A stretch of DNA of 64,000 bases from Kingdonia uniflora (GCA_014058105.1 JACGCM010002456.1:186001-250000), one strand, 5' to 3'. Positions 29,258-41,060 are shown, counted from the first letter of the stretch. Notes: a model not told the origin generated them from the letters alone. Program-made: numbers and translations.

Positions 29258-29535
29258 AATAAAGTTGTCCAACATGGCTACCCAAAATTTATATTAAGTA
29301 GAGAGAGTATTAAAACCCAAAATAACTACCCCCTTGGGGAGGCTAAAAACTTGATTTTTAGCACTTGAGATACCCTCTTGGGGAGGCTAAAAACTTGATT
29401 TTTAGCACTTGAGAAAAGTGCTAAAAATCAAGTTTTTAGCCTCCTCAAGAGGGTAGTTATTTTGGGTTTCAATACTATATTTTCTCATGAGAGAAAAATA
29501 AATTTTGGGTAGCCACCTAGACAACTTTATTATGT
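29258..29535. repeat. Long inverted repeat (hairpin)
   Basis: The left arm AAACCCAAAATAACTACCC...AACTTGATTTTTAGCACTT (about 29315-29365) has a near-perfect reverse complement at about 29416-29470. Between them is a second direct copy of the left-arm core (about 29369-29414). The outer parts also pair, less well: ccacctaataaagttgtcc against agacaactttattatgtg. A transcript would fold into a stem of more than 50 bp. Confidence 0.85.
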
Positions 29536-30035
29536 GAAAAACTTTTTTTAACTAAAATCAATACGTTGAAAGTGTTTAGAAAAGTTAAAACTATTTTTTT
29601 TTAACATTTTTTTCTTACATATCATACTTTCTTTTGACATAGAGTAGTTTTTGAGAAGTCTATTTTTTTTTTTTTTTTCAAATATCACTTTCCAACTCAT
29701 CTAGTGTAGGCTTCCTATAGTTAAAATAAATATGAGAAAATGCTAAAAATTAAGTTTGTAGTCTACCCAAGAGGGTAGTTATTTTGGGTTTCAATACTCT
29801 CTCTCTCCTCAACAATGAGGAGAAAGAAAAAATTTGGGTAACCACCTAGACAACTTTATTACGGGAAACATTTTTTTAAACTAAAATCAATACGTATAAA
29901 GTGTTTGGAAAAGCTAACACTATTTTTTTAACATTTTTTTTCTTACACGTCATACTTTTCTTTTAACATAAAGTAGTTTTTGAGGAGTTTATTTTTTGAT
30001 TTTTTCAAATATCACTTTCCAACTCATCTTGCTAG
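29433..30035. repeat. Tandem duplication, about 322-bp period
   Basis: The right side of the hairpin, starting at GGGTAGTTATTTTGGGTTTC (29451), recurs at 29773. Downstream phrases match too: aactaaaatcaatacgt, aaagtgttt and caaatatcactttccaactcatct. The copies differ by about 10 percent by eye. Confidence 0.75.
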
Positions 30036-30268
30036 CTATACTTTAGCTAGGCTACACCTCATGCTCTAAGACCCCTTGTTTCCCAAATACTCAAAAGTAA
30101 TCATGGTTTTGTTGTTTTGACCCAGTTTGGCTGTATTTGAATGTTGTTGACTGTGTGAAAGACAAGTATACCCATGAAGAACACGTGATTTCCCAATTAA
30201 ATTGAAAAATATAAATATACGTGGTAAATATGTAGCGGTTGAGATTGATTAAGATCTAACGGTGGAAG

Positions 30269-30808
30269 TATTGAGACGCAAGCTCGGAAGCTGAAAATTC
30301 CAAGTCGATTTGGGTTAGTCACAACCAAACATAATCAAAGAAATACACACAACACCAAGTTTATAGTGGTTTGGCAAATTGGCTACGTCCACTTTCAAGA
30401 GAGAGAGAGTTTATTCAAGGTCCCAATTACAATCACTCAATTTTAATTTGAGGTTTCTCTCAAGAATACCTCTCAAGAGATCTCACCAAAGGATTGAATC
30501 TAGGATGGCTCTACAAAGAACAAGTTTCTCTTTATATACTAGGGAAACCCTTTTACAATCGCTCAAATCTTGAGGCAATCAAGAGGTTCAAAAACCATAA
30601 AAAAAGATAGAGTTCCCAGATTTCGTTCGAACAAAATAGGGAGATGTCGTTTGAACGAAAATTGTGTATGGGCCAAAATTCCAGGGGATTTAACATTGGT
30701 CGTTCGAACGAAATAGGGAGTCGTTCGAACGACTTGGGCTCCTGGGCCAAAATTCCAGAGAGTTGGAAAAGGATCGTTCGAACGATTAAAGCAATAGGTA
30801 GCCCCACA
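30269..30808 (-). repeat. 3' LTR of the outer Copia element
   Basis: 540 bp, starting TATTGAG where the other LTR has TGTTGAG, so the terminal TG is mutated. It carries several TTCGAA palindromes and, on the minus strand, a TATA-like TTCCCTAGTATATAAAG. Confidence 0.9.
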
Positions 30809-30889
30809 ATTCTCCACCTTGGTGAAGATTTCCCTAACTGAACAAACCAAAATCTGAGCCGAACATAGAAACTAAATAAACAATCTTCA

Positions 30890-31235
30890 CCATCAAATGT
30901 CCCCAAAGACCCAAACATACAAACGGCCCAATGAAACCAACCAAAACCAAACGTCCCCCAAAGGACCAAATCCAAACCAAGCGTCCCAAAAAACTAAGAA
31001 CCAAACCAAATGTCCTAAGGAACCAAAAACGAAACCAATCGTCCCAAGGAACCAAATTCGAAACCAATCGTCCCAAGGAACCAAAATCGACCAAATGTCC
31101 CAAGGAACCCAAAATCAACCAAATGTCCCAAGGAACTCAAATTTAACCAAATGTCTCAAGGGAACCTAAACCAACCAAATGTCCCAAGGAACAAAAACCA
31201 ACCAAATGTCCCAAGGAACCCAAACTGACTGCACC
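30890..31235. repeat. Minisatellite of CCAAATGTCCCAAGGAACC units
   Basis: More than a dozen imperfect units of about 24-27 bp, built on CCAAATGTCCCAAGGAACC, stand between the Copia purine tract/LTR and the reverse transcriptase remnant. The core phrase is well kept while the A/C-rich linker varies. It occupies the place where RNase H coding sequence would be expected. Confidence 0.85.
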
Positions 31236-31313
31236 AAATCAATGGTTGCCTACGTATCGTCGTGGATCAAGTTGCCAGTAGTTCATACATTCCCTGTGAG
31301 GGGCCAAATCAAT

Positions 31314-31445
31314 CCATAGGAAAGAGACGCACTGTTCCCTTCTCTTTATCTCTATGAATCTCAATATCAAGAGTCTGTTCCATAGGAATGAGACGCACCG
31401 TTCCCTTCTCTCTATCTCTATGAATCTCAATATCAAGAGTCCGTT
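31314..31445. repeat. Two-copy 66-bp tandem duplication in the outer Copia element
   Basis: CCATAGGAA-GAGACGCAC-GTTCCCTTCTCT and the following TATCTCTATGAATCTC occur at 31314 and again at 31380. There are few differences between copies. Confidence 0.8.
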
Positions 31446-31449
31446 TGTA

Positions 31450-31833
31450 CCATTATCTTGGAGACCTCTTCAACCCGTATAACGATATCTTCATCAATTG
31501 ATACACATCTTCCTCTCTAGCAATAATAAACCCACTCGGCTGAGTCATATTAATCTATTCCTTCAACTTCCGATATAAGAACGCCGTCTTAACATCGAGA
31601 TATTGCAATTCCAATTCAAATTGCTATCAAAGCTAATATGATACAACTTGATAAGTGTTTTACCACTTGTGTTGCCTTGAAGCATAACACTATCTTGAGA
31701 TCCTTGTTTCCTTTTGTAGACCCATTTACCACCAATCGCCCTATTGCGTAAAGAATACCTCTCTTCCATCCTTGCTCCCTCCCAATGTTTAGCCGTGAAA
31801 GGAGCACTTTTAACAATCGGTAGTACATAGGCT
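31450..31833 (-). pseudogene. Reverse transcriptase remnant of the outer Copia element
   Basis: The minus strand reads through GGKWVYKRKQGS near 31730, then IYMTQPSGFIIAREEDVYQ and LMKISLYGLKRSPR near 31470-31540. These are the start and the LYGLKQSPR-type motif of Copia reverse transcriptase. A stop follows the PR. Downstream catalytic sequence (YVDD) is absent. This is the other half of the open reading region cut at 31833/36540 by the inserted element. Confidence 0.75.
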
Positions 31834-32128
31834 TGTTGGAATAAGAACAAAGGCAGATAATAAACTATAATACAGAGAGGAGAGAACAGAAAGCTTAAGC
31901 AATTACTTTATTGATGCTTACTGAACTAAGTTCTAAAGCTAATGACTCCACCAATATATAATGAAAAACAATGCGCCACATTTTCCTACTAACCAGTAAC
32001 TACCACAAAAGAATAGGACACAATAAGACCAGGACTTCTCCTAATATCTAGCTAACAACTCATGAACCAGTAAACCACTAACACCCCACGAACAAGTCAA
32101 ATACTAACAATGCATCAATTCTTTATCA
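31834..32128 (-). repeat. 3' LTR of the inner Copia element
   Basis: 295 bp, TGTTGG to ATCA on the plus strand, followed by the purine tract (plus strand ctcccccttgatgc). Confidence 0.93.
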
Positions 32129-32499
32129 CTCCCCCTTGATGCAAAACGGGAAAACACAAAGAGAGGACCTGAACTTCGCGAACTTCGGATACGAGAGTGC
32201 CTTTGTAAACCCATCTGCAACTTGGTCATTTGTTGAACAATACTTCATCACAATCATGCCTTCAGCAACTGCATCTCTAATGAAATGATGTTAAATTTCA
32301 ATGTGCTTTGTTCTTCCATGGAAAACTGGGTTTTTCGTTATTGAGATAGTAGCCATATTGTCGCAGTAGACTTTTGTTGTTGTACCTTGAACTTGATGGA
32401 AGTCCTCCAAAATCCTTCGCATCCAAATAGCTTGACAAGTTGCTGGAGATGCAGCAATGTATTCAGCTTTAGAAGAGGTAAGCGATCTGTCGCTTGCTT

Positions 32500-35400
32500 C
32501 TTTGAACTCTATGCTATAACTCCTGAGCCAAAGCTTAATATAAACTCACTTGTGCTTTTCCTGTCATCTATAAAACCTGCCCAATCACTATCAGTGAAAC
32601 CAAGCAAATTTAATTTAGGAACCGGCTTATACCATATCCCATAGTTGTTTGTTGCCCGAATGTAACGGAGAATCCGCTTTGCTGCTCCAAGATGATGTAC
32701 CGAAGGATTGTGCATAAATCTTGAGATAAGCTGACAGGGAACATTATATCCGGACGAGAGTTAGTCAAGTACATTAAACCACCAATCATTCTTCAAAAAT
32801 AGGTTTAATCGGTTCTCGCAGTTCCATCATCCATTGACCACTTCTCACTTGTATTCATAGGAGTCGAGGAGGTCTTGCAATTCTGCATGTTGAACTTCTT
32901 AAGCAATTCCAAAGCATATTTTTTTTGACAAATAAAGATTCCATCATCTGTTTGCTGAACTTGAAGACCGAGAAAATAATAGAGCAAACCCAAATCCGAC
33001 ATCTCAAACTCACGCGTCATACTTTCCTTGAATTCCTTAACAAGAATGCTAGAAGATCCTGTGTATATAATAGCATCCACATAAACACACACAATCAGAA
33101 AATCACCGGTACCTTTCACCTTCACATATAATGTTGGCTCACTTTCACTTCGATGAAATCCATCCTTGCGAAGATACGAATCAAGTCGGCTATACCACGC
33201 TCTTGGGGCTTGTTTCAGCCCATAAAAAGCCTTCTTCAATTTATAGACTTTCTCCTCTTTTCCTTTGACAATGAACCCCTGTGGCTATTTAACAAACACA
33301 TCTTCTTCCAAACAACCATTTAGAAAGGCTGATTTAACATCAAACTGAAACATAAGCCATTTACTTTGAGCTGCTAACCCCAAAATAATTCTAACAGTTT
33401 CAAATCTGGCTACAGGTGATAAGGTATCTGAAAAATCAATACCTTGTTATTGCACGTACCCCTTGGCAAGGAGTCTTCCCTTCAGCTTTTGCACGGTGCC
33501 GTCTACATTGTACTTCACCTTGTAAATCCATTTCACACCGATTACATTTTTCTATCGTGGCAAGTCGACGAGCTCCCATGTATCATTCCATTCAATTGTA
33601 CATATCTCCTCTTTCATCGAGTGCTTCCACTCTTCCTTTCCTTGTGCATCTTCAGAACTCATATGTTCTGCAACCATAAGAGCAAAACAACCTGATTCAT
33701 ATATCTCTTGTAAAGATCGAGTCTTAAGTAGAGATGAATCGATATCAAGAGTAGATTCGATGTTGCTGCTGCCTTCGGGACTTTGATCCCCTACAGAAAT
33801 CCTCCTTGAGGAGCTTGGTAACGGAGAGGGCTGAGGTAACTCAATTGGCTCTTCGACCTGCGTTGGTTTAGCTTCACCTACAACAAATGGCACATGCTGA
33901 TTTTGTCCTCCTTCCCAATCCCAGAAGCTATTTTCATCAACTATAACATCTCGACGAATGATTATCTTCTTAGTTTTTTGATTATACAGACGATAATCAT
34001 TTGTTTCATCACTATACCCAACAAAGATACATTTTTCACTCTTCTTATCAAGCTTAGTACGAGCACTCGAATTGATGAATGAATAAGCAATGCTACCAAA
34101 CACTTTTAAAGAACTTACATTGGGTTTTTGTTTCCACCAAGCTTCATATGGAGTCATGTTCCGTACTGCCTTTGTTGGAGATATATTGAGAAGATAAACT
34201 GTCGTAGCTACTGTTTCAGCCCAAAACTCGTTAGGAAGTTGTTTTTCATTCATCAAGCTTCTAGCCATTTCCACAACTGTCCTGTTCTTCCTTTCAGCGA
34301 CCCCATTTTTCTCTGGGGTTTTCCTCACCGTCAACTGCCTTTTAATACCATGTTTCTTGCAAAAGGGGACAAACTCCTCAGATAAGAACTCTCCTCCCCT
34401 ATCGGTTCGAAGAATTTTAGAGCATACCCGCTTTCTTTCTCTGCAAACACTTTAAACTCCTGGAATTTTTCAAACGCTTCAGATTTGTAAGCAAGAAAAT
34501 ACACCTAAGTCATACGGGTATAATCATCAATAAAAAGTAAAAATTATCTACTCTTATTGAAAGATGAAGTTCTTGTCGGACTACATATATCGGCATGCAC
34601 AATTTCCAAAGGCATCTTGGCTCTCCAAGCTTTCCTAACTGGAAATGGTAAGCGATGTTGCTTCCCATAAATGCAACCTTCACAAACATCATTTAGACAA
34701 ACGATAGAAGGCAAACCAAACACCATACTTTTCTTACTCAACAATTGCAGTCCATTAAAATGCAAGTGCCCATAATGCAAATGCCAAAGCCTCGAATCAT
34801 CTTTAACATGAACAGCTAATGCAAACTGATCATCTATACAGGAGAGTTTAAGTGGAAACATCTTATTATATGTCATGGAAATCCTAATAAGAGAAATACC
34901 ATAATTTCTCTTCTTAATTTCACACATATCACCTTCAAATAAAACTGAAAACCCTCGCTGTACCAACTGCTCGACACTTAGCAAGTTATGAGCTAAACCA
35001 AGAATATAATAGACATCATGAAGTAATCGTTCAATACCTGACGTAGCTTTTACAACAATCATCCCTTTGCCTTCGATTTGAACTTTCTTATCATCACCAA
35101 GCCGAACTTGCAACTTCACAGATTCATCAATGCTACGGAAGAGATTTCTTTCTCCTGTCATATGGTTACTACAACTACTATCTAGAAGCCATGTATCACT
35201 TGCACTTTCGTTAGCGTTTAGACAAGTAAGAAAAAGATTATCTTCTTCTCGATTTTCTTCCGTAAAATGGGCTTGTTGCTGACGTTTCTCTGGACAGTAA
35301 GTTGCAATATGTCCATACTGCTTGCATGAGAAACATTGTCTTCCTTTGTACCTTTGATCACTATTTTGGTTGCCTCTATCTCCATATTGGTTGCCTCCAC

Positions 35401-36166
35401 CCATACCAGATCTTCCTCGTCCTCTTCCACGACCAAGATAGACACCTCAGCCTCATCCTGCATATCTATTATCAAAAAATCCTTCTTTGTTAGGACTCTC
35501 TACCTTGGACTGAAATACGTGCTCAATACCCTTCTTCGTTGACCTGTTCATCCTTTCTTCATGAGCTAAAAGAGAACCCATCAACTCATTCAAGGTATAT
35601 GTAGTCAAGTCCTTAGACTCCTCAATAGAAGTGACTACATGATCAAACTTTGAAGGGAGACTCCTCAAAACCTTTTTTACAACTTTCTGATCAGATATTG
35701 CCTCGCCAAAAGTTTTCATTTGGTTAACAATAACAGAATGTCTAGAAAAGAAATCTTGTACAAATTCGCTTCCTTTCATAAGGAGAGTCTCAAATTCCCT
35801 TCAAAAAGTTTAAAGTTTCACCATTGTTACCTTACTGTCCCCATGGAACTCTTGCTTCTAAATAGTCCATGCCTCCTTTGATTTAACAGCAATTAAAATT
35901 CGCGGAAAGATCGACTCCGTCACAGCTTACTGTAGAACAAGTAGAGCCTTCGCATCCTTCTTACGAAGCTCCCTCACATCAGCTGTTGTTTCTGCATACC
36001 CATTATCAACTAGATCCCAAAGATCTCGTGAAACAAAAAAAGTTTTTATTTTGATCCCCCAAAATTCATAGTTTTCCCCACTGAAAATAGGAACTAAAGA
36101 GTGGGATTGTGAGACATTAAGAACATTCATACCATTAGTCATTTTGGATACAAAAATAACTTTCAT
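32500..36166 (-). pseudogene. Broken gag-pol of the inner Copia element
   Basis: The polyprotein is spread over several minus-strand frames. Gag (about 35450-36150) has PIFSGENYEFWGIKIKTFF; a zinc knuckle CFSCKQYGHIATYC lies near 35300-35340. The protease site reads WLLDSSCSNHM where the family has DSG. GAG-pre-integrase (WHLHYGHLHFNGL, CEGCIYGKQHRL) and integrase (NGVAERKNRTVVEMARS, NEFWAE) follow. Reverse transcriptase has YVDAIIYTGSS instead of YVDD. RNase H has FTDSDWAGFIDDRKSTS. Frame breaks and two altered catalytic motifs make autonomous activity very unlikely. Confidence 0.88.
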
Positions 36167-36245
36167 CCAGAGATTTGCTACAACAACTAATCTCCAAACT
36201 TCACTGATACGCCCAACTCGGAACGAATTGGCTCTGACACCAAAC

Positions 36246-36539
36246 TGTTGGAATAAGAACAGAGGCAGATAATAAACTATGATACAGAGAGGAGATAACA
36301 GAAAGCTTAAGCAATTACTTTATTGATGCTTACTGAACTAAGTTCTAAAGCTAATGATTCCACCAATATATAATGAAAAATAGTGCACCACACTCTCCTA
36401 CTAACTAACAACTACTACAAAAGAATATGACATAATAAAACCAGGACTTTTCCTAATATCTAGCTAATAACTCATGATCCAGTAAACTACTAACACCCCA
36501 CTAACAAGTTAAATACTAACAGTGCATCAATTCTTCTCA
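36246..36539 (-). repeat. 5' LTR of the inner Copia element
   Basis: 294 bp. It starts TGTTGGAATAAG on the plus strand and ends TTCTCA at the AGGCT duplication. Confidence 0.93.
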
Positions 36540-36544
36540 AGGCT

Positions 36545-39060
36545 ACCATGGCCTTCGCCTTTCGAAGTACCATGTCTTTTGTAAGACATTCCGGCTTACC
36601 CATAATCTTTTTTGGCTTACTAGTTACAATTGACTCCACAACCAGAGTCTCCTCCTCTGTACTAGCAAATACTCCACCATCGTCTGTGTTTTCATTATTT
36701 GGAACATGAACAAATGGCTCATCACCCGTTGTCATACCGATAGATAACTCCCCCTTTAGTATGGACCTATCTGGCCAATGTGAAAACGCATCAAAATCCA
36801 CCCGTTGTAAAACCTCGCTGGTCCTTTTCTCTGTGTGCTCAGAGCCATGTGACTTCATCATAGAAGCCTCATCAAAAGTGACATCTCTGCTCAGAATGAT
36901 CTTCAGTCTTTTATATCCCATAACTTGTAGCCTTTCACAACATTCTTCTTACCTAGAAAAATAGCCTTCCTTACTCATGGGTCCAACTTACATCCTTAAC
37001 ATGATAGTATGCCGGACACCCAAATATGTGAAGAATATCATAATCTGTAGCAGGTTCTCCCAACCAGGCTTCTATTGGTATCTTTCTCTCAATTACAGCC
37101 GAAGGTAACCTATTAACGAGATAGCATGTATATGTCAAAGCCTCAACCCAAAACGCCTTGCCCAACCCACAATTGGACAACATACACCGCACTTTCTCCA
37201 GTAAAGTACGGTTCATGCGCTCGGCTACCCCATTTTATTGCGGTGTCTCTCTAACCGTGAAGTGTTAAACTATCCTCTCATCCTAACATACTTGCAAGAA
37301 TGGATTACTAGTGTACTCCTCACCATTATCCAAACAGCACACTTTGATCATTCTGCCAGTCTGAGTCTCAACCAACTTCTTCCACGTCATAAAAATTTCT
37401 AGGACTTTATCCTTCCTCATGGTATATACCCATACCTGCCTAGAAAAGTTATCCACAAAAAACACAAAGTAATGCTTCCCCCCTAGCGATACATTCTTGG
37501 AGAGTCCCCAAACATCAGATTGAAGATAATCAAGGGTCCCATGAGTATTGTGGATAGCAGTACCGAACTTTACCCTTGTCTGCTTACCCAGAATACAGTG
37601 TTCACAAAATTCTAATTTATACACCTTGGTACCCTTCAATATCCCCTGGTTTGCGAGAACTCTCAAGGACTTTTCCCCAGTATGTGCCAAACGCATGTGC
37701 CATAGCCGAGTGGTATCTATGGAAGTGATCTCCTTCCTTCCCGCGGTAGCAACCTCACCAAAAATAGTTGTACCATTTAAATAGTTCAAGTTGTTACTTC
37801 TTCTGTGGCCCTTCAATATCACCATGGCTCCCTTAAGAACTCTCTTCACCCTATTCTCATATATAACCTTATAGTCTTTCGCTTCAAGTATACTCGTCGA
37901 GATAATGTTCTTCCTCATCGTCGAAATATACCGAACCTCATCAATTTCTTTAACTAACCCGTTATGCAATTTTAGTCGAATGGTACATATCCACAAGATG
38001 CGACAAGGATTATCGTTTCCCATTAACATCGCTTCATCTTCTAGCATTTTCAAACTAGAAAACAACCCCTTTCAGGACAACTGTAATAAGTAGCACCCGA
38101 ATCTAAAATCCATTCTTTTGTATCACTAACACATGCACTAGAAGTTTTAGTAAAAGAGAAATCTGAATCATTACCTCCCGTTTTCGTGTTCTGAGCCAAA
38201 TTCACAGAAGAGCCCAATTTTCTTGCTTTCTTCTTCTTAAGCGCGAGATAATCATTTTTCCAATGACCATTTTCCTTGCAAAATACGCATTGGTCCTTAC
38301 CCAATTTGTTGTTATTTAAACTGTAACCTTTCAACTTCGATCGAAGGTTGTTACCACTCGTCTTCCTCTTGACCGAAGATCTTCCTCGAACCATCAATAC
38401 CTCAGATGTCAGCTCCTCGGACTCACATATTTTCTTCCTCCGGTACTCTTGGTATACAACCGCCGTAGTCACATCTGAGTATTGCAATGAACTCTTCCCG
38501 TACGTTATCGTCGTAATAAAATGTTCATACTCTTCGGGAAGTGAGTTCAAGAACAATAGTGTTTTGTCTTCATCGCCAACCATTTCCTCTAGATTCGCCA
38601 AGTTGGCTAATATCTTTGTAAAATCGTTCAAGAGCTCCGACATACTAATTTTTTGTCTCATTTTGAAGTGATAAAGCTTCCTCTTCAAATGGAGTGAAGC
38701 TTTGGATACTCTTCACCAAATACTTCTCCTCTAAAATCCTCTAAATTTTCTTTGCCGGGGTTTCATTCATTATAGGTATTTAATGTCTTGAGCCAAACAC
38801 GAGCGAATTTGACCACAAGCTCTCTTGTTCATCTTTTTCCAAACACTCCCCTCTAACTCATCCGGCTTGTCCTCTAATACCTCATCTAAGTCTAGTTGCC
38901 TTAACGCATTAGTAACCTCGCATCGCCATATGCTGAAGTTATTGGTGTCGTTGAATTTCTCAACATCAATCTTTGCATTGTTGAACATCACCGTTGTATT
39001 CCTTTTGGTGGTTGAAAAACTAGATTCAACTACGTTTCTCATGTTTTCCCCAATTTTCAT
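36545..39060 (-). pseudogene. Broken gag, protease and integrase of the outer Copia element
   Basis: Minus-strand pieces in Copia order. Gag starts near 39060 (KFNDTNNFSIWRCEVTNAL) and continues at 38050-38688 (LLFLNSLPEEYEHFITTI). The zinc knuckle reads CVFCKENGHWKNDY, with Tyr in place of the last Cys. The protease motif is WILDSGATYYSCP. GAG-pre-integrase WHMRLAHTGEKSL, integrase FVDNFSRQVWVY and DNGEEY follow, then EALTYTCYLVNRLPS and IFGCPAYYHV. Several stops and frame changes interrupt it. The region ends at 36545, where the inner element was inserted, and resumes at 31833. Confidence 0.85.
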
Positions 39061-39157
39061 AAACTAACCAAATCCCAAAACCAAATTCAATTTAAGAAAC
39101 CCTAAGTTACCTCAAAATTTCACACCACATAGGAATCGACCTCGTTCTGACACCAAT

Positions 39158-39281
39158 TGTTGAGTTGCACGCCCGGAAACTGAAAACTCTAAGTCGATTT
39201 GGGTTAGTCACAACCAAACACAATCAACAAAATACACACAACACCAAGTTTATAGTGGTTCGGCAAAATACCTTCGTCCAC

Positions 39282-39321
<40 letters not shown>

Positions 39322-39734
39322 ATTCAAGGTCCCAATTACAATCACTCAATTTTAATTTGAGGTTTATCTCAAGAATACCTCTCAAAAGATTTCACCAAAA
39401 GATTGAATCTAGGATGGCTCTACAAAGAACAAGTTTCCCTTTATATACTAGGGAAACCATTTTACAATCGCTCAAATCTTGAGGCAATCAAGAGGTTCGA
39501 AAACCATTAAAAAAATAGAGTTCCCAGATTTCGTTCGAACGAAATAGGGAGTTGTTCGAACGAAAATTGTGTCTGGGCCAAAATTTTAGGGGATTGAACA
39601 TTGGTCCTTCGAACAAAATAGGGAGTCGTTTGAACGACTTGGGCTCATGGGCCAAAATTCCAGGGAGTTAGAAAAGGGTCGTTTGAACGACTCTCAATCT
39701 CGTTCGAATGACTAAAGCAATAGGCAGTCCCACA
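39158..39734 (-). repeat. 5' LTR of the outer Copia element
   Basis: 577 bp, TGTTGAG to CACA. It is longer than its partner mainly because the AG microsatellite near 39287-39318 is expanded. It contains repeated TTCGAA palindromes at about 39533-39710. Confidence 0.92.
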
Positions 39735-39739
39735 GGAAG

Positions 39740-40166
39740 GTCAACACCCCCCCCCCCCTTCAAGCCCAATGAAACTTCGACTCCACATTGTTGTTAGTGA
39801 GTGTTCGCTCAGAGTTTTACAAGATGTCGGTGGGACAAACAGTTGATGGGAAGAAAGGTCCAAATGCTAATAAAGAAACACAGAATGTTGGCAAAATCAT
39901 GTTGGAATCAAGACTGAAATCGGAGCCGGATGCTACTAGAGAGGAATTTCTTAAAATGGTATTTTTAGGTTTAAGATTAAGAACATTGGTCAGCAGTAAA
40001 CGGGAGTCAGCAGTATTTGACTGGGTCAAAACAGTAAAACCAAGACTACTTCTGAGTATCTAGAAAACAGGGGGTCTTAAAGCTAATATAAGTAAAAACA
40101 CGGGGTGTTCTCAAATTATAAAAACTTGACTGGGTTAACCTCAGTCAATTGACTTTGATAGGCTTA
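39740..40166. other. Intergenic sequence between the Copia element and a MITE
   Basis: One open stretch (39788-40063, 91 codons) has no family I recognise. A run of C (about 39747-39758) follows the element. Nothing else seen. Confidence 0.4.
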
Positions 40167-41057
40167 GGTGGCGTTTGTTTTTTGGCTAACTCCACTCAGT
40201 CGTCTGAGTCTGAGTGGAGTCAGTGATTTGGGTCACTTAGAAGCGTTTGTTTTTCTCTCATTAAGTGGCTGAGTGGAGTAAGAGTCAGTGATTTGGGCTG
40301 ATTTGAGTAAGCCTCAGTAAGCCAGCTTACTGCTGAGTCTGACTCTTAGTGTATTTTGCCTCCCCAAACTACCCTTACCAAAATTGAAAAATTACAACAA
40401 TATCACATCTCTTTTCGAAACTAGTTACACCAAAATTGGTACAAATCCATCTCCTTGATCTCCCCCTCCTCCTCCTCCTCCCCGATCACCTCCAGACGCA
40501 GCTCTTCACAGCCATTCTCCCGCTCTCTCAAACCACGCCCAAAGAGGTACCTTAATTTTGTGATTTCTCAGTTAATTTGTATACTTGAATTGATTTGGGT
40601 TTTTTGATTTTTGATCATGGTTTGTCTCTTATAATGTGTAATGAGCATGAAATGAGATGTTTTGGATGAGTTTACAGGTTTGGGGATTTGGGTTTTGTGA
40701 GTTTGAGCTAAAGTTTAGAGCTTAGGCAGTTGGGGTTTAATGGTAACTTTGAAGAAAGAGATAAGGGTATTTTGGTCTTATGTGTTTGTTATGTATATGT
40801 GGTGTTGATGTCATGCTGACGAAGGGGTGGTGGTGGTGGTGGTTCCTTATAAACTGATAAGGGTATTTTGGTATTTTGTCTATTTTAACACTCATTCAGA
40901 CTTAGACTCAGACAAAAAACAAACACTCCAAGGTGTCCACTCAGCTAGTGAACGCTTCTAAGTGGACTCAGACTCAGACTCAGACTCAGAGACTCACTCA
41001 GACTCAGACTCAGATTCAGACTCACTCAGAATCAGAAGCAAAAAAACAAACGGCCAC
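40167..41057. mobile_element. MITE-like element with long inverted ends and unrelated interior
   Basis: 891 bp. The left end GGTGGCGTTTGTTTTTTGGC and the right end on the minus strand GTGGCCGTTTGTTTTTTTGC are inverted repeats. About 150-200 bp on each side pair imperfectly through ACTCAGACTCAG-type repeats. TTA flanks both sides (within CTTAG), which fits a PIF/Harbinger-type duplication. The interior (about 40440-40860) does not pair. It contains CTCCTCCTCC-rich leader-like DNA followed by a donor-like gaggtacc and intron-like sequence, possibly captured from a gene. Confidence 0.65.
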
Positions 41058-41060
41058 TTA

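Larger units (their letters stand above)
31834..36539 (-). mobile_element. Copia LTR retrotransposon (inner), inserted in the outer Copia
   Basis: 4706 bp. LTRs at 31834-32128 and 36246-36539 begin TGTTGGAATAAG. The target duplication AGGCT is perfect (31829-31833, 36540-36544). On the minus strand a primer site TGGTGTCAGAGCC lies next to the right LTR (about 36231-36243), and a purine tract AAGGGGGAG lies next to the left LTR. By eye the LTRs differ at roughly 28 of 294 positions, mostly transitions, so it is not a very recent insertion. Confidence 0.95.
30269..39734 (-). mobile_element. Copia LTR retrotransposon (outer), split by a second Copia element
   Basis: LTRs at 30269-30808 and 39158-39734 are flanked by the 5-bp duplication GGAAG (30264-30268, 39735-39739). 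A primer-binding site, TGGTGTCAGAACG on the minus strand, sits two bases inside the right LTR (about 39144-39156), so the element is transcribed leftward. A purine tract (AAGGTGGAGAATTG, minus strand) abuts the left LTR. The order gag, protease, integrase, reverse transcriptase remnant is Copia-type. It is about 4.75 kb without the inserted element at 31834-36539. Most reverse transcriptase and RNase H coding sequence is missing. Confidence 0.93.

Noticed and set aside
30600..30790. Heat-shock elements in the Copia LTR
   Set aside because: The palindromes are TTCGAA with no two-base gap. A heat-shock element needs GAAnnTTC or TTCnnGAA, so the spacing is wrong.
30897..31169. Open stretches full of NQTKCPKEPK-like repeats (both strands), or a CRISPR-like array
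   Set aside because: They are translations of the minisatellite. Units are imperfect and contiguous without unique spacers, in a plant genome.
39788..40063. 91-codon ORF between the Copia element and the MITE
   Set aside because: The start context and product look random. No homologue recognised.
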